From RUG721 sp040307385 (lineage in GTDB: Bacteria > Actinomycetota > Coriobacteriia > Coriobacteriales > Atopobiaceae), in NCBI GenBank assembly GCA_040307385.1, contig JAWRJQ010000036.1:1-13941 (forward strand): a stretch of DNA of 13,941 nucleotides, given 5' to 3'. The notes below the pieces were generated by a model. The model did no database searches. It saw only the letters and a program-made list of their open reading frames with translations, and was not told the origin of the DNA. A program made the position numbers and the translations under genes. Positions 1-6,620 of the stretch are shown piece after piece. Positions within the stretch are counted from its first letter, which is position 1, and the number at the start of each line of letters is the position of its first letter.

Positions 1-81
1 TCGAGCCGCCAAACGGCCTTGTTCCTTAGGAATAAGGCCTTCTGGTGCCAGAATCAGCAGGAATAAGCCGTTCTGGTGCCA
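1..81. repeat. Nested-palindrome element, copy 1 (partial)
   Basis: This is the right part of the 109-bp element seen in full at 10895-11003 and 12166-12274. The inner hairpin lies at 15-39: GGCCTTGTTCC, a TTA loop, then GGAATAAGGCC, with one mismatch. The right sub-arm GCAGGAATAAGCC is at 57-69 and the terminal TGGTGCCA at 74-81. All modules are in the same register as in the other copies. The 17-nt linker at 40-56 differs in sequence from the other copies but keeps its length, and contains a second TGGTGCCA (43-50). The left sub-arm and left terminus would lie before the window; bases 1-14 do not resemble the left linker of the other copies. The element sits 43 bases beyond the tRNA-Gln 3' end, so it could also end tRNA transcripts. 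Confidence 0.75.
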
Positions 82-124
82 TGGGGTTGGGAGCTGGGCC
101 GAGCATCGCCGAAGCAAGCAAGAA

Positions 125-199
125 TGGCTGGGGTAGAAGGATTCGAACCCTCATACTCGGCACCAAAAACCGATGTCCTAACCATTGGACGATACCCCA
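125..199 (-). tRNA. tRNA-Gln (anticodon TTG)
   Basis: Read on the minus strand, this folds as a complete tRNA. It has a 7-bp acceptor stem (TGGGGTA with TACCCCA), a 4-bp D stem (GTCC/GGAC), and a 5-bp anticodon stem (TCGGT/GCCGA) around the loop TTTTGGT. A short variable region is followed by a T arm with loop TTCGAAT. The anticodon TTG reads CAA, glutamine. The discriminator base is G (position 128), and the 3' CCA is encoded at 125-127. The tRNA is transcribed away from glmU. tRNA genes are common integration sites, and a palindromic element begins 43 bases past its 3' end. Confidence 0.95.
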
Positions 200-212
200 G
201 TGCGCAGAGACG

Positions 213-221
213 ATTGTAGCA
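213..221 (-). promoter_or_regulatory. Probable promoter of tRNA-Gln (extended -10)
   Basis: On the minus strand the sequence reads TGC TACAAT, a good extended -10 element. Its last base lies 13 bases before the mature tRNA 5' end, giving a start site near 207. No convincing -35 box is seen at 16-18 bp spacing, which extended -10 promoters tolerate. Confidence 0.5.
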
Positions 222-285
222 GATGCCGCATAGGCAACTCGTGAACGTCTCGCCTTTTGTCGCCTGCCCCTTCAGGGCATTGCGG

Positions 286-291
286 TATCAT
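286..291 (+). promoter_or_regulatory. Possible -10 box for the glmU operon
   Basis: TATCAT lies 76 bases before the glmU start in the divergent tRNA/glmU intergenic region. No good -35 hexamer is visible; the position 17 bp upstream reads CCTGCC. It is the best -10 candidate in the gap but weakly supported. Confidence 0.3.
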
Positions 292-367
292 CGAAGAGAA
301 CCGCCGTTTTGAACCCCAGCCGCAATCGGGCGGGAGTGTCCGTATGCGTACGTCCGGGAGGCGAACA

Positions 368-1786
368 ATGCCAATAAATGCGATCGTCCTCGCTGCTGGC
401 GAGGGTACCCGCATGAAGTCTGCCCATCCCAAAGTCACCCACAAGCTGCTGAGCAAGCCCCTTATCTGGTGGCCGGTCCATGCCGCGCGCGCAGCGGGCT
501 GCGAGCGCATCATCGTGGTCGTCGGCCACGGCGCAGACGAGGTGCGTGCCGCTCTGGCAGATGAAGGAGACATCGAATTCGTGGAGCAAACCGAGCGCCG
601 CGGCACCGGCCACGCCGTGCGTTGCGTGCGCGACGCCGTCGGCGCCTTCGAAGGCCCCACGGTGGTGCTCTACGGCGACTCGCCGCTCGTGCGGCCCGAG
701 ACCATAGCATCCCTCATAGACGAGACGCGCACCCACCACAATGCCTGCACCATCCTCACCTTCGAGCCGGACGACCCCGCCGGCTACGGCCGCATCCTGC
801 GCGGCGACGACGGTGAGCTGCTGGGCATCATCGAGCACAAAGACTGCACGCCCGAGCAGCGAGACGCCCTCGACGAGTGCAACTCCGGCATCTACTGCTT
901 CTGCGGTCGCCGCCTCACCGCCAACATCGACAAGATCCAGGCGAACAACGCCCAAGGCGAGTACTACATCACCGATATGGTGGGCATCTACCAGAAGATG
1001 GGCGAGCCCGTCTCCAGCCTGCTCGCCGAAGACGCCAACGAGCTGCTGGGCGTCAACTCGCGCCTCCAGCTCGCCCAGGCCACCTACGTCATGCAGGACC
1101 GCATCAACGCGCGTCTCATGGACGAGGGCGTCACCATGCTCGATCCGGCGCTCGTATGGGTGGGGCCCGAGGTGTCCGTGGGCCGCGACACCGAGCTGCT
1201 GCCCATGACCATGCTGTGGGGCTCCACGTCGATCGGCGAGAACTGCGTCATCGGCCCCAACACCCGCCTCACCGACGTCACCGTGGCCGACGGCGTCTCC
1301 GTCGAGGAGACGGTGGGCTACTCCACCGTCATCGACGAGGGCGTCACCGTGGGTCCGCGCGCGTATCTGCGCCCCGGCACCCATCTCTGCGCCCGCGCGC
1401 ACGTGGGAACCCACGTGGAGATCAAGAACTCGACTATCGGCGAGGGCTCCAAGGTTCCGCACCTCTCCTATATAGGCGATACCACCATGGGGTCGGGCGT
1501 CAACATCGGCGCAGGCTCCATCACCTGCAACTACGACGGCGTGTTCAAGCACCGCACCACCATAGGCGACGACGTGTTCGTGGGATCCGACACCATGATG
1601 GTCGCACCCGTCGAGATCGGCGACGGCGCGCTCATCGGCGCCGCCAGCTGCATCACCCGCGACGTCCCCGCCGGAGCGCTCGCCCTCGAGCGCTCCGAGC
1701 AGCAGACGATAGAAGGCTATGCCACGAAGAGGCTCAAGGCCCTGAGGGATAAAAAAGCACAGAACGGCACAAAGGAGAGCAGGTAA
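368..1786 (+). CDS. glmU: Bifunctional UDP-N-acetylglucosamine pyrophosphorylase / glucosamine-1-phosphate N-acetyltransferase
   Basis: This cytoplasmic enzyme makes UDP-GlcNAc, the precursor of peptidoglycan, from GlcN-1-P, acetyl-CoA and UTP. The 472 residues are close to the family size (E. coli 456). The N-terminal half is a nucleotidyltransferase domain with LAAGEGTRMKS near residues 8-18 and the metal-binding YGDSP motif (D104). The C-terminal half is a left-handed beta-helix of hexapeptide repeats with the GlmU stretch KVPHLSYIGD. His365 there corresponds to the catalytic acetyltransferase histidine. I chose ATG 368 because GGAGG ends 6 bases upstream and the protein then begins directly with the beta-strand leading into LAAGEGTRM. 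An upstream in-frame start at 257 would add an unrelated tail. The gene heads an operon with prs and pth. Confidence 0.95.
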   Translation: MPINAIVLAAGEGTRMKSAHPKVTHKLLSKPLIWWPVHAARAAGCERIIVVVGHGADEVRAALADEGDIEFVEQTERRGTGHAVRCVRDAVGAFEGPTVVLYGDSPLVRPETIASLIDETRTHHNACTILTFEPDDPAGYGRILRGDDGELLGIIEHKDCTPEQRDALDECNSGIYCFCGRRLTANIDKIQANNAQGEYYITDMVGIYQKMGEPVSSLLAEDANELLGVNSRLQLAQATYVMQDRINARLMDEGVTMLDPALVWVGPEVSVGRDTELLPMTMLWGSTSIGENCVIGPNTRLTDVTVADGVSVEETVGYSTVIDEGVTVGPRAYLRPGTHLCARAHVGTHVEIKNSTIGEGSKVPHLSYIGDTTMGSGVNIGAGSITCNYDGVFKHRTTIGDDVFVGSDTMMVAPVEIGDGALIGAASCITRDVPAGALALERSEQQTIEGYATKRLKALRDKKAQNGTKESR

Positions 1787-2782
1787 ATGTACGAAGAACT
1801 CAAGGGCGAACTTCCCATCACCACCGAGTTCAAGCTCTACTCGGGGTCGGGCAATCCCCCGCTCGCGCAGGAGATCGCCGACACCCTCAACGTTGAGCTT
1901 TCCAAGCTCAAGCTCGAGAAGTTCGCCAATGGAGAGCTCTACGCCCGCTTCGAGGACTCGGTGCGCGGCGACGATGTGTTCGTCATCCAATCCATGGCCG
2001 GCCAGAATGTGAACGACCTGCTCATGGAGCTCCTTATCATCATCGACGCGGCCAAGCGCGCGAGCGCGCGGTCCGTCACCGCAGTCATCCCCCACTATGC
2101 CTACGCCCGCCAAGACCGCAAGGCCGCGCCGCGCGAGCCCATCACCGCGCGCCTCGTCGCCAACCTGCTCGAGGCATCCGGCGTCGACCACGTGATCACG
2201 CTCGACCTGCACCAGAACCAGATCCAGGGCTTCTTCGATATCGCCGTCACCCACCTCACCGCGCTCTACCTCTTCGGCGAGTACTTCAAGAAGAAGGACT
2301 TCGACTGGAACAACACCGTGGTCGTCTCCCCCGATGTGGGACGCGCCAAGGCTGCCAAGAAGCTCTCCGACTATCTGGGCTGCTCGCTCGCCATTGCGCA
2401 CAAGGGCCGCCCCAAGCACAACATGGCCGAGGTCATGGCCGTCATCGGCGATATCGAGGGCAAGACCTGCATCATCAACGACGACATGATCGACACGGGC
2501 GGCACCCTCATCGGGTCGATCAACGAGCTCAAGAAGATGGGCGCGGGCGACATCTACGTGTGCGCCACCCACGGCATCTTCTCGCGCAACGCCTGCGAGC
2601 GCCTTGAGGAGGCCCCCATCGCCGAGTGCGTGGTCACCAACGCCATCCCCGTGCCCCAGGCCAACCGGCCCGGCAAGAAGGTCAAGACCATCTCCATTGC
2701 CAACGAGTTCGCCGAGTGCATCTACAGCGTGTTCATGAGCCGCCCCGTCTCCGGCATCTTCGGCGGAAACTCCAACATCTGA
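1787..2782 (+). CDS. prs: Ribose-phosphate pyrophosphokinase (PRPP synthetase)
   Basis: The enzyme converts ribose 5-phosphate and ATP to PRPP, which feeds purine, pyrimidine, histidine, tryptophan and NAD synthesis. The 331 residues fit class I enzymes. Visible motifs are HYAYARQDRK near residue 103 (ATP/Mg binding), LDLHQNQIQGFF near 157, and the PRPP-binding loop NDDMIDTGGT near 231-240. The ATG follows the glmU stop codon with no gap. AAAGGAG inside the glmU 3' end (1771-1777) serves as ribosome binding site, so translation is probably coupled. The segment before the regulatory flexible loop reads HKGRP where many homologues have KRRP, a mild difference. Clustering with glmU and pth is common in Gram-positive bacteria. 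Confidence 0.96.
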   Translation: MYEELKGELPITTEFKLYSGSGNPPLAQEIADTLNVELSKLKLEKFANGELYARFEDSVRGDDVFVIQSMAGQNVNDLLMELLIIIDAAKRASARSVTAVIPHYAYARQDRKAAPREPITARLVANLLEASGVDHVITLDLHQNQIQGFFDIAVTHLTALYLFGEYFKKKDFDWNNTVVVSPDVGRAKAAKKLSDYLGCSLAIAHKGRPKHNMAEVMAVIGDIEGKTCIINDDMIDTGGTLIGSINELKKMGAGDIYVCATHGIFSRNACERLEEAPIAECVVTNAIPVPQANRPGKKVKTISIANEFAECIYSVFMSRPVSGIFGGNSNI

Positions 2783-3321
2783 TGACGGCAACGCCGCACA
2801 TTCGCCTGATCGTCGGCCTCGGCAACCCCGGGGCCGATTACGCGCACACACGCCACAACGTGGGGTTTCTCGCCATCGATGCGCTGGCGGACGAGCTGGA
2901 CGCGCGCACGTGGGTCGAGAAGCACGGCTGTGCCGTGACGCGCGCCACGGCTGCGGGCCGCGAGATCATCCTCGCCAAACCCCTGAGCTTCATGAATACG
3001 AGCGGGGGCCCCACCTCCAAGCTCATGCGCGCGGAGAAGATCGCGCCCGCAGAGCTGCTCGTGATCCACGATGAGGTCGATCTTGCGGCGGGAGACGTGC
3101 GCACCCGCTTCGGCGGCGGGCTCAACGCCCACAACGGCCTGCGCTCGCTCAAAGACAAGCTCGGCACGCCCGATTTCTGGCGCGTGCGCGCGGGCATCGG
3201 TCGACCGCCCGGAAAGATGGATGTGGCCGCCTACGTGCTGCGCACCTGCAAGGCAGACATGCTCGACGAGCTGCTTGCAACCGCATCCGCCGCCGCAGCC
3301 GCAGCCCTGTCGGCCCTATGA
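2782..3321 (+). CDS. pth: Peptidyl-tRNA hydrolase
   Basis: The enzyme cleaves the ester bond of peptidyl-tRNA released by drop-off and recycles tRNA. The product has 179 residues, slightly shorter than E. coli Pth (194). Family residues are in place: GLGNPG (N15), TRHNVGF (catalytic H25), FMNTSG (N72), IHDEVDL (D97) and AHNGL (N118). These match N10, H20, N68, D93 and N114 of E. coli Pth with offsets of 4-5. The start ATG overlaps the prs stop by one base (TGATG), which indicates translational coupling. The C-terminus ends in an alanine-rich helix. It is the last gene of the glmU-prs-pth operon; the next gene has its own promoter region. Confidence 0.95.
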   Translation: MTATPHIRLIVGLGNPGADYAHTRHNVGFLAIDALADELDARTWVEKHGCAVTRATAAGREIILAKPLSFMNTSGGPTSKLMRAEKIAPAELLVIHDEVDLAAGDVRTRFGGGLNAHNGLRSLKDKLGTPDFWRVRAGIGRPPGKMDVAAYVLRTCKADMLDELLATASAAAAAALSAL

Positions 3322-3366
3322 CGTTGCAAAGGAGGCTTCCCGCGCTGCGTCATCCGGTCTTTTTTC

Positions 3367-3393
3367 TCCCCACGGTTTAAAAAACCACGGGGA
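3367..3393. repeat. Imperfect inverted repeat after pth
   Basis: CCCC-AC-GGTTT, loop AAA, then AAACC-AC-GGGG forms an 11-position stem with two central A-C mismatches, closed by an outer T-A pair. A run of six T residues lies before it (3360-3365), not after it, so it is not a standard terminator for pth on the plus strand. On the minus strand it is followed by A residues. It may be a transcript-end or leader structure. Confidence 0.4.
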
Positions 3394-3397
3394 AACG

Positions 3398-3450
3398 GTA
3401 TCGTGAACACGACGATACGTTGCTGGTAGTAATCCCGTGACGGTCACGGG
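3398..3450 (+). promoter_or_regulatory. Candidate promoter of nfnAB with two flanking inverted repeats
   Basis: An extended -10-like sequence TGG TAGTAA is at 3424-3432. A perfect inverted repeat, GTATCGT N7 ACGATAC (3398-3418), covers the -35 region. A second perfect one, CCCGTGA CGG TCACGGG (3434-3450), covers the expected start site. The arrangement suits a regulator binding at one or both repeats, or an RNA hairpin at the 5' end of the message. Neither repeat matches the Rex or CRP/FNR consensus exactly, so no regulator is named. Confidence 0.45.
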
Positions 3451-3488
3451 TTTGAGGGGAAGAACGAATCTGGAGAGGAGATCCGTTA

Positions 3489-4331
3489 ATGTACAAGATC
3501 CTCGAAAAGACGCAGTTCTCCGAGAAGGTGTTCAAGTTCCGCATCGAAGCACCCGAGATGGCCAAGCATGCCCATGCCGGCCAGTTTCTCATGGTGCGTG
3601 CCAACGAAACGGGCGAGCGCGTCCCGTTCACGTTCGCGGACTGGAACCCCGAAGGGGGCTGGGTCGAGTTCATCTTCATGGTGATCGGCAAAACCACCAC
3701 CATGCTGTCCAACCTCAACGTGGGCGACTATATCCAAGATGTCACCGGCCCGCTGGGCCAGCCCACCGAGATGGGCGACGGCACCTGGATCGTCATCGGA
3801 GGCGGCGTTGGCCTGGCCATCGCATTCCCCGTTGCGCGCCAGCTCGCCGCCACCGGCCACGAGGTGCACGCCATCCTGGGCGCGCGCACCAAGGAGCTGC
3901 TGCTGCTCGAAGAGCAGTTCCGCTCCATCCTCCCCGCAGACCACATCCACATCACCACCGATGACGGATCCTATGGCGAGAAGGGCGTCGTCACCCTACC
4001 CGAAGAGCGCCTTCTCGAGGCGGGCAAGGCCGATCACGTCTTCTGCGTCGGCCCCGTGCCCATGATGAAGTTCGCCACGCTCACGGCCGAGAAGTTCAAC
4101 ACGCCCATCATCGCATCGCTCAACCCCATCATGGTCGATGGCACGGGCATGTGCGGGTGCTGCCGCGTCGAGATCGACGGCAAGACCAAGTTCGCCTGCG
4201 TCGACGGCCCCGACTTCGACGCCACCAAGGTCGACTGGAACGACCTGCGCGCACGCCAGGCCGCATATCTGACCGAGGAGGGCCAGTCCCTCAAGGCCTA
4301 TGAGGAGGTGAGGTGCGCATGCCAGTCGTAA
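3489..4331 (+). CDS. nfnA: NADH-dependent ferredoxin:NADP+ oxidoreductase subunit A (sulfide dehydrogenase SudB-like, FAD/[2Fe-2S])
   Basis: This is the small subunit of the soluble flavin-based electron-bifurcating complex NfnAB. It oxidises NADH and passes electrons to NfnB; related proteins were first named sulfide dehydrogenase SudB. The 280 residues show a ferredoxin-reductase-like fold. RVPFT (44-48) binds FAD, GGGVGLA (104-110) starts the NAD domain, and a C-terminal [2Fe-2S] site has C222, C225 and C237 with a nearby Asp in DGTGMCGCC. The Asp-plus-three-Cys arrangement and the CVDGPDFDA tail are typical of NfnA rather than the PyrK subunit of dihydroorotate dehydrogenase, and no pyrD is adjacent. 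The ribosome binding site GGAGAGGAG (3472-3480) lies 8 bases before the ATG. The 3' end overlaps nfnB by 13 bases. Confidence 0.88.
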   Translation: MYKILEKTQFSEKVFKFRIEAPEMAKHAHAGQFLMVRANETGERVPFTFADWNPEGGWVEFIFMVIGKTTTMLSNLNVGDYIQDVTGPLGQPTEMGDGTWIVIGGGVGLAIAFPVARQLAATGHEVHAILGARTKELLLLEEQFRSILPADHIHITTDDGSYGEKGVVTLPEERLLEAGKADHVFCVGPVPMMKFATLTAEKFNTPIIASLNPIMVDGTGMCGCCRVEIDGKTKFACVDGPDFDATKVDWNDLRARQAAYLTEEGQSLKAYEEVRCACQS

Positions 4332-5725
4332 ACGGTCGTTGGGTAGCCGATATGAAGCTGCCCCGCACCCCGGATAACGAGGAGCCGGCAGCGGAACGAG
4401 CCACCGATTTCCGCCCCGTCGACAAGGGCTTCACCGAAGAGATGGCGATCGCCGAGGCGTCGCGCTGCATGCGGTGCAAGAACCCCCTCTGCGTGCAGGG
4501 CTGCCCCGTCAACATCGACATCCCCACCTTCATCACCCACATCAGCAACCGCGAGTTCGGCGAGGCGCTCGACACTATCCGCGAGAGCTCCATGCTGCCC
4601 GCCATCTGCGGCCGCGTGTGCCCGCAGGAGAACCAGTGCGAGGGCCGCTGCATCCGAGGCCGCAAGGGCGATCCCGTGGCCATCGGCCAGCTCGAGCGCT
4701 TCCTCGGCGACCAGCCCGAGCTTGCCTCAAAGCCTATCATGAAGCCCGCCAACGGCAAGAAGGTCGCCGTCATCGGCTCCGGTCCCTCCGGCATCACCTG
4801 CGCCGGCGAGCTTGCCCGCAACGGCTTCGACGTCACGGTGCTCGAGGCCTTCTTCACCGGCGGCGGCGTGCTCGTGTACGGCATCCCCGAGTTCCGCCTA
4901 CCCAAAGCGGTCGTCAAGCGCGAGATCGACGGCCTCATGGACATGGGCGTCAAGTTCGAGTACAACTCCGTCATGGGCCGTCTCGCCGACGCCGAGGAGC
5001 TGCTCGGCGAGAAGGGCTTCGATGCCGTGTACATCGCCACGGGCGCGGGCCTGCCCAAGTTCCTCGACATCCCGGGCGAGAACCTGCCCAACGTCTTCTT
5101 CGCCAACGAGTACCTCACGCGCGTGAACCTCATGAAGGCGAACAGCTTCCCCACCTACGACACGCCCACCAAGCACGGCGTCAACGTCGTCGTCTTCGGA
5201 GGCGGCAACGTGGCCATGGATGCCGTGCGCACCGCCAAGCGCCTCGGCGCCGAGCGCGCCATCATCGCCTACCGCCGCACCGAAGACGAGATGCCCGCCC
5301 GTAAGGCCGAGCTGCACCACGCCAAGGCCGAGGGCGTCGAGGTGCTGCCGCTCGTCTCGCCCCTCGAGTTCCTCGCCGGCGAGGACGGCAACGTGTGCGC
5401 CGTGCGCGTGCAGCACTGCGAGCTGGGCGAGCCCGATTCGTCCGGCCGCCGCCGCCCGGTCCCCATCGAGGACGCCATCGAGGATATCCCCTGCGACGTG
5501 GCCATCTCCGCCATCGGCACCAATGCCAACCCGTTCGCCGAGCTCATCGGCGGGTGCAATCTCAACAAATGGGGCTACATCGACGCCGATGAGGACGGCC
5601 GCACGTCCAACCCGCGCATCTGGGCGGGCGGCGACATCGTCACCGGTGCCGCAACCGTCATCCTGGCCATGGGCGCCGGCAAGAAAGCGGCCGCTTCCAT
5701 CACCGAATCCCTCGCCAAGAACTAG
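4319..5725 (+). CDS. nfnB: NADH-dependent ferredoxin:NADP+ oxidoreductase subunit B (GltD/SudA-like, NADPH-binding)
   Basis: The large subunit carries the bifurcating FAD, two [4Fe-4S] clusters and the NADPH site. With NfnA it couples NADH and reduced ferredoxin to NADP+ reduction. The 468 residues show the GltD-type N-terminus with C50, C53, C58, C62 and a second set C97, C101, C107, C111. A FAD Rossmann motif GSGPSG (about 153-158) follows, then a second dinucleotide motif GGGNVAMDA (about 294-302) followed by the RR pair common in NADPH-binding relatives. The C-terminal AGGDIVTGAATVILAMGAG motif is also present. I chose ATG 4319 over GTG 4313; AGGAGG (4303-4308) could serve either. The annotation 'glutamate synthase small subunit' is the usual alternative, but no large subunit is here and the nfnA partner decides. 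Confidence 0.88.
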   Translation: MPVVNGRWVADMKLPRTPDNEEPAAERATDFRPVDKGFTEEMAIAEASRCMRCKNPLCVQGCPVNIDIPTFITHISNREFGEALDTIRESSMLPAICGRVCPQENQCEGRCIRGRKGDPVAIGQLERFLGDQPELASKPIMKPANGKKVAVIGSGPSGITCAGELARNGFDVTVLEAFFTGGGVLVYGIPEFRLPKAVVKREIDGLMDMGVKFEYNSVMGRLADAEELLGEKGFDAVYIATGAGLPKFLDIPGENLPNVFFANEYLTRVNLMKANSFPTYDTPTKHGVNVVVFGGGNVAMDAVRTAKRLGAERAIIAYRRTEDEMPARKAELHHAKAEGVEVLPLVSPLEFLAGEDGNVCAVRVQHCELGEPDSSGRRRPVPIEDAIEDIPCDVAISAIGTNANPFAELIGGCNLNKWGYIDADEDGRTSNPRIWAGGDIVTGAATVILAMGAGKKAAASITESLAKN

Positions 5726-5761
5726 GCGACCTGATCGGATCACCAAGAAAGGGTGAAAGAC

Positions 5762-6373
5762 ATGCAAGTTGATGCACGGGATATGTTCAGCCCCAAGCCC
5801 ACGGTCATGGCGCTTACAGCCCTGTCCCAGCTCAAGAAGCACGAGACCCTAGCGGTGCTGGTCAACGATGGCAAGGCCGTCTCCGAGCTCATGCATCTGG
5901 CCGAGGAGCGCGAATGCGGCTTCTCTCTCGAGAACGAGGGCGACTACTCCGTGGTCACCCTCGCGCCCCGGTCCCGCGTGAAGGTGACCAACCCGCTCGA
6001 AGAGGCACTCAGGCTCATGGGCATCGAGCCCGCCGAGGCGCCCATCTTCCTCTTCGGCTCAGAGTACGTGGGTGCGGGCGATAAGCGCCTGGGCTCCATC
6101 ATCGCCAACGAGGTCATCTTCAACCTCGGCCTCCAGGAGCAGCTGCCCAGCGCCGTCATCTTCTACAACAGCGGCGCCAAGCTCACGCGCCCCGACAGCC
6201 CGGTGCTCGACGCGCTCAACGACCTCGTCGATATGGGCGTCGAGGTGCTCACCGACTCGGTGAGCATCGAGGTCTACGGCTCCGATTCGGGAGCCGTCGC
6301 CGTGGGCGACATCGTCGATCCCTACGTCGTCGTTGCCCTGCTCTCCACCCAGCACGGCGTCATCACGATGTAG
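5762..6373 (+). CDS. YedF-like protein (TusA-like plus DsrE-like domains) lacking the canonical cysteines
   Basis: The 203-residue protein matches the two-domain layout of the 'selenium metabolism protein YedF' family: a TusA/SirA-like N-terminus (about 1-75) and a DsrE-like C-terminal domain (about 95-203). The latter includes FGSEYVGAGD, FYNSGAKL and VLDALNDLVDMGVEVL. In TusA the motif is CPxP; here residues 10-13 are SPKP. In the DsrE part the usual CxxC reads D165-S-V-S168. The only cysteine visible is in ERECGF, outside these motifs, so sulfur or selenium relay by a persulfide at these sites looks impossible. ATG 5762 is preceded by GAAAGGG at 8 bases; a GTG at 5753 lies inside that site. 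It follows nfnB by 36 bases, likely in the same transcript, and a terminator follows. Role unknown. Confidence 0.72.
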   Translation: MQVDARDMFSPKPTVMALTALSQLKKHETLAVLVNDGKAVSELMHLAEERECGFSLENEGDYSVVTLAPRSRVKVTNPLEEALRLMGIEPAEAPIFLFGSEYVGAGDKRLGSIIANEVIFNLGLQEQLPSAVIFYNSGAKLTRPDSPVLDALNDLVDMGVEVLTDSVSIEVYGSDSGAVAVGDIVDPYVVVALLSTQHGVITM

Positions 6374-6377
6374 CGCG

Positions 6378-6392
6378 CGAGCCGCCGGCTCG
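6378..6392. repeat. Short hairpin after the YedF-like gene
   Basis: CGAGCC GCC GGCTCG is a perfect 6-bp stem with a 3-base loop, starting 5 bases after the stop codon. No U tract follows; the real terminator is probably the larger hairpin 28 bases further on. Confidence 0.4.
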
Positions 6393-6419
6393 TCCCGGCT
6401 CGTCTCGAACGCACATGCG

Positions 6420-6454
6420 AACAGCCCGTCAGGCATCGGCCCGGCGGGCTGTTT
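6420..6454 (+). terminator. Hairpin terminator of the nfnAB-yedF-like unit
   Basis: AACAGCCCGTC at 6420-6430 pairs with GGCGGGCTGTT at 6443-6453 over 11 bp (one G-T pair). After one A-C mismatch the stem continues with GGC/GCC to a small ATCG-centred loop. It is followed by only three T residues (6452-6454, partly in the stem), so the U tract is short. Its position 46 bases after the stop codon supports a terminator. Confidence 0.65.
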
Positions 6455-6518
6455 CCCCATCCGAACGACCGCGTACGCCTATGAGCTGGCGGTGCGCCCC
6501 TGCCGCGGGGCATGGCTT

Positions 6519-6527
6519 TGCTATACT
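6519..6527 (+). promoter_or_regulatory. Extended -10 promoter of hydCBA
   Basis: TGC TATACT is a near-consensus extended -10 box, 93 bases before hydC, between the upstream terminator and the hydrogenase genes. The expected start site is near 6534. There is no clear -35 box; the region 17 bp upstream reads CCTGCC. Confidence 0.6.
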
Positions 6528-6544
6528 TGAGCAGATGTTTCGAT

Positions 6545-6589
6545 CGGCATCGGGGGATGCCGTCCCACATTCGTTCACCGTTGATCAAC
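6545..6589 (+). promoter_or_regulatory. Leader hairpin and palindrome upstream of hydC
   Basis: In the predicted 5' untranslated region, CGGCATC GGGG GATGCCG (6545-6562) is a perfect 7-bp hairpin with a 4-base loop. GTTGATCAAC (6580-6589) is a perfect 10-bp palindrome. Both lie downstream of the predicted start site. Either could be a regulator site or an RNA stability or translation element; no known class is recognised. Confidence 0.4.
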
Positions 6590-6620
6590 CACGCTCGGGC
6601 TATTTCGGAGAGGAGATGCC

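Noticed and set aside
257..367. Upstream in-frame start for glmU
   Set aside because: The 37 extra residues are unlike GlmU, and ATG 368 has a good ribosome binding site at proper distance.
272..2851. Very long open frame (859 codons) on the minus strand opposite glmU and prs
   Set aside because: It is a shadow of high-GC coding sequence. The plus-strand frames carry clear glmU and prs motifs, while the antisense translation is low-complexity Ala/Gly/Asp/His/Val without family motifs.
3360..3365. T run as rho-independent terminator of pth
   Set aside because: No stable stem precedes it; the nearby inverted repeat follows it. A weak GACG/CGTC pairing upstream is not convincing.
3489..4331. 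PyrK-type dihydroorotate dehydrogenase electron transfer subunit
   Set aside because: The gene is paired and overlapping with a GltD/SudA-like partner and no pyrD is adjacent; the cluster motif fits NfnA.
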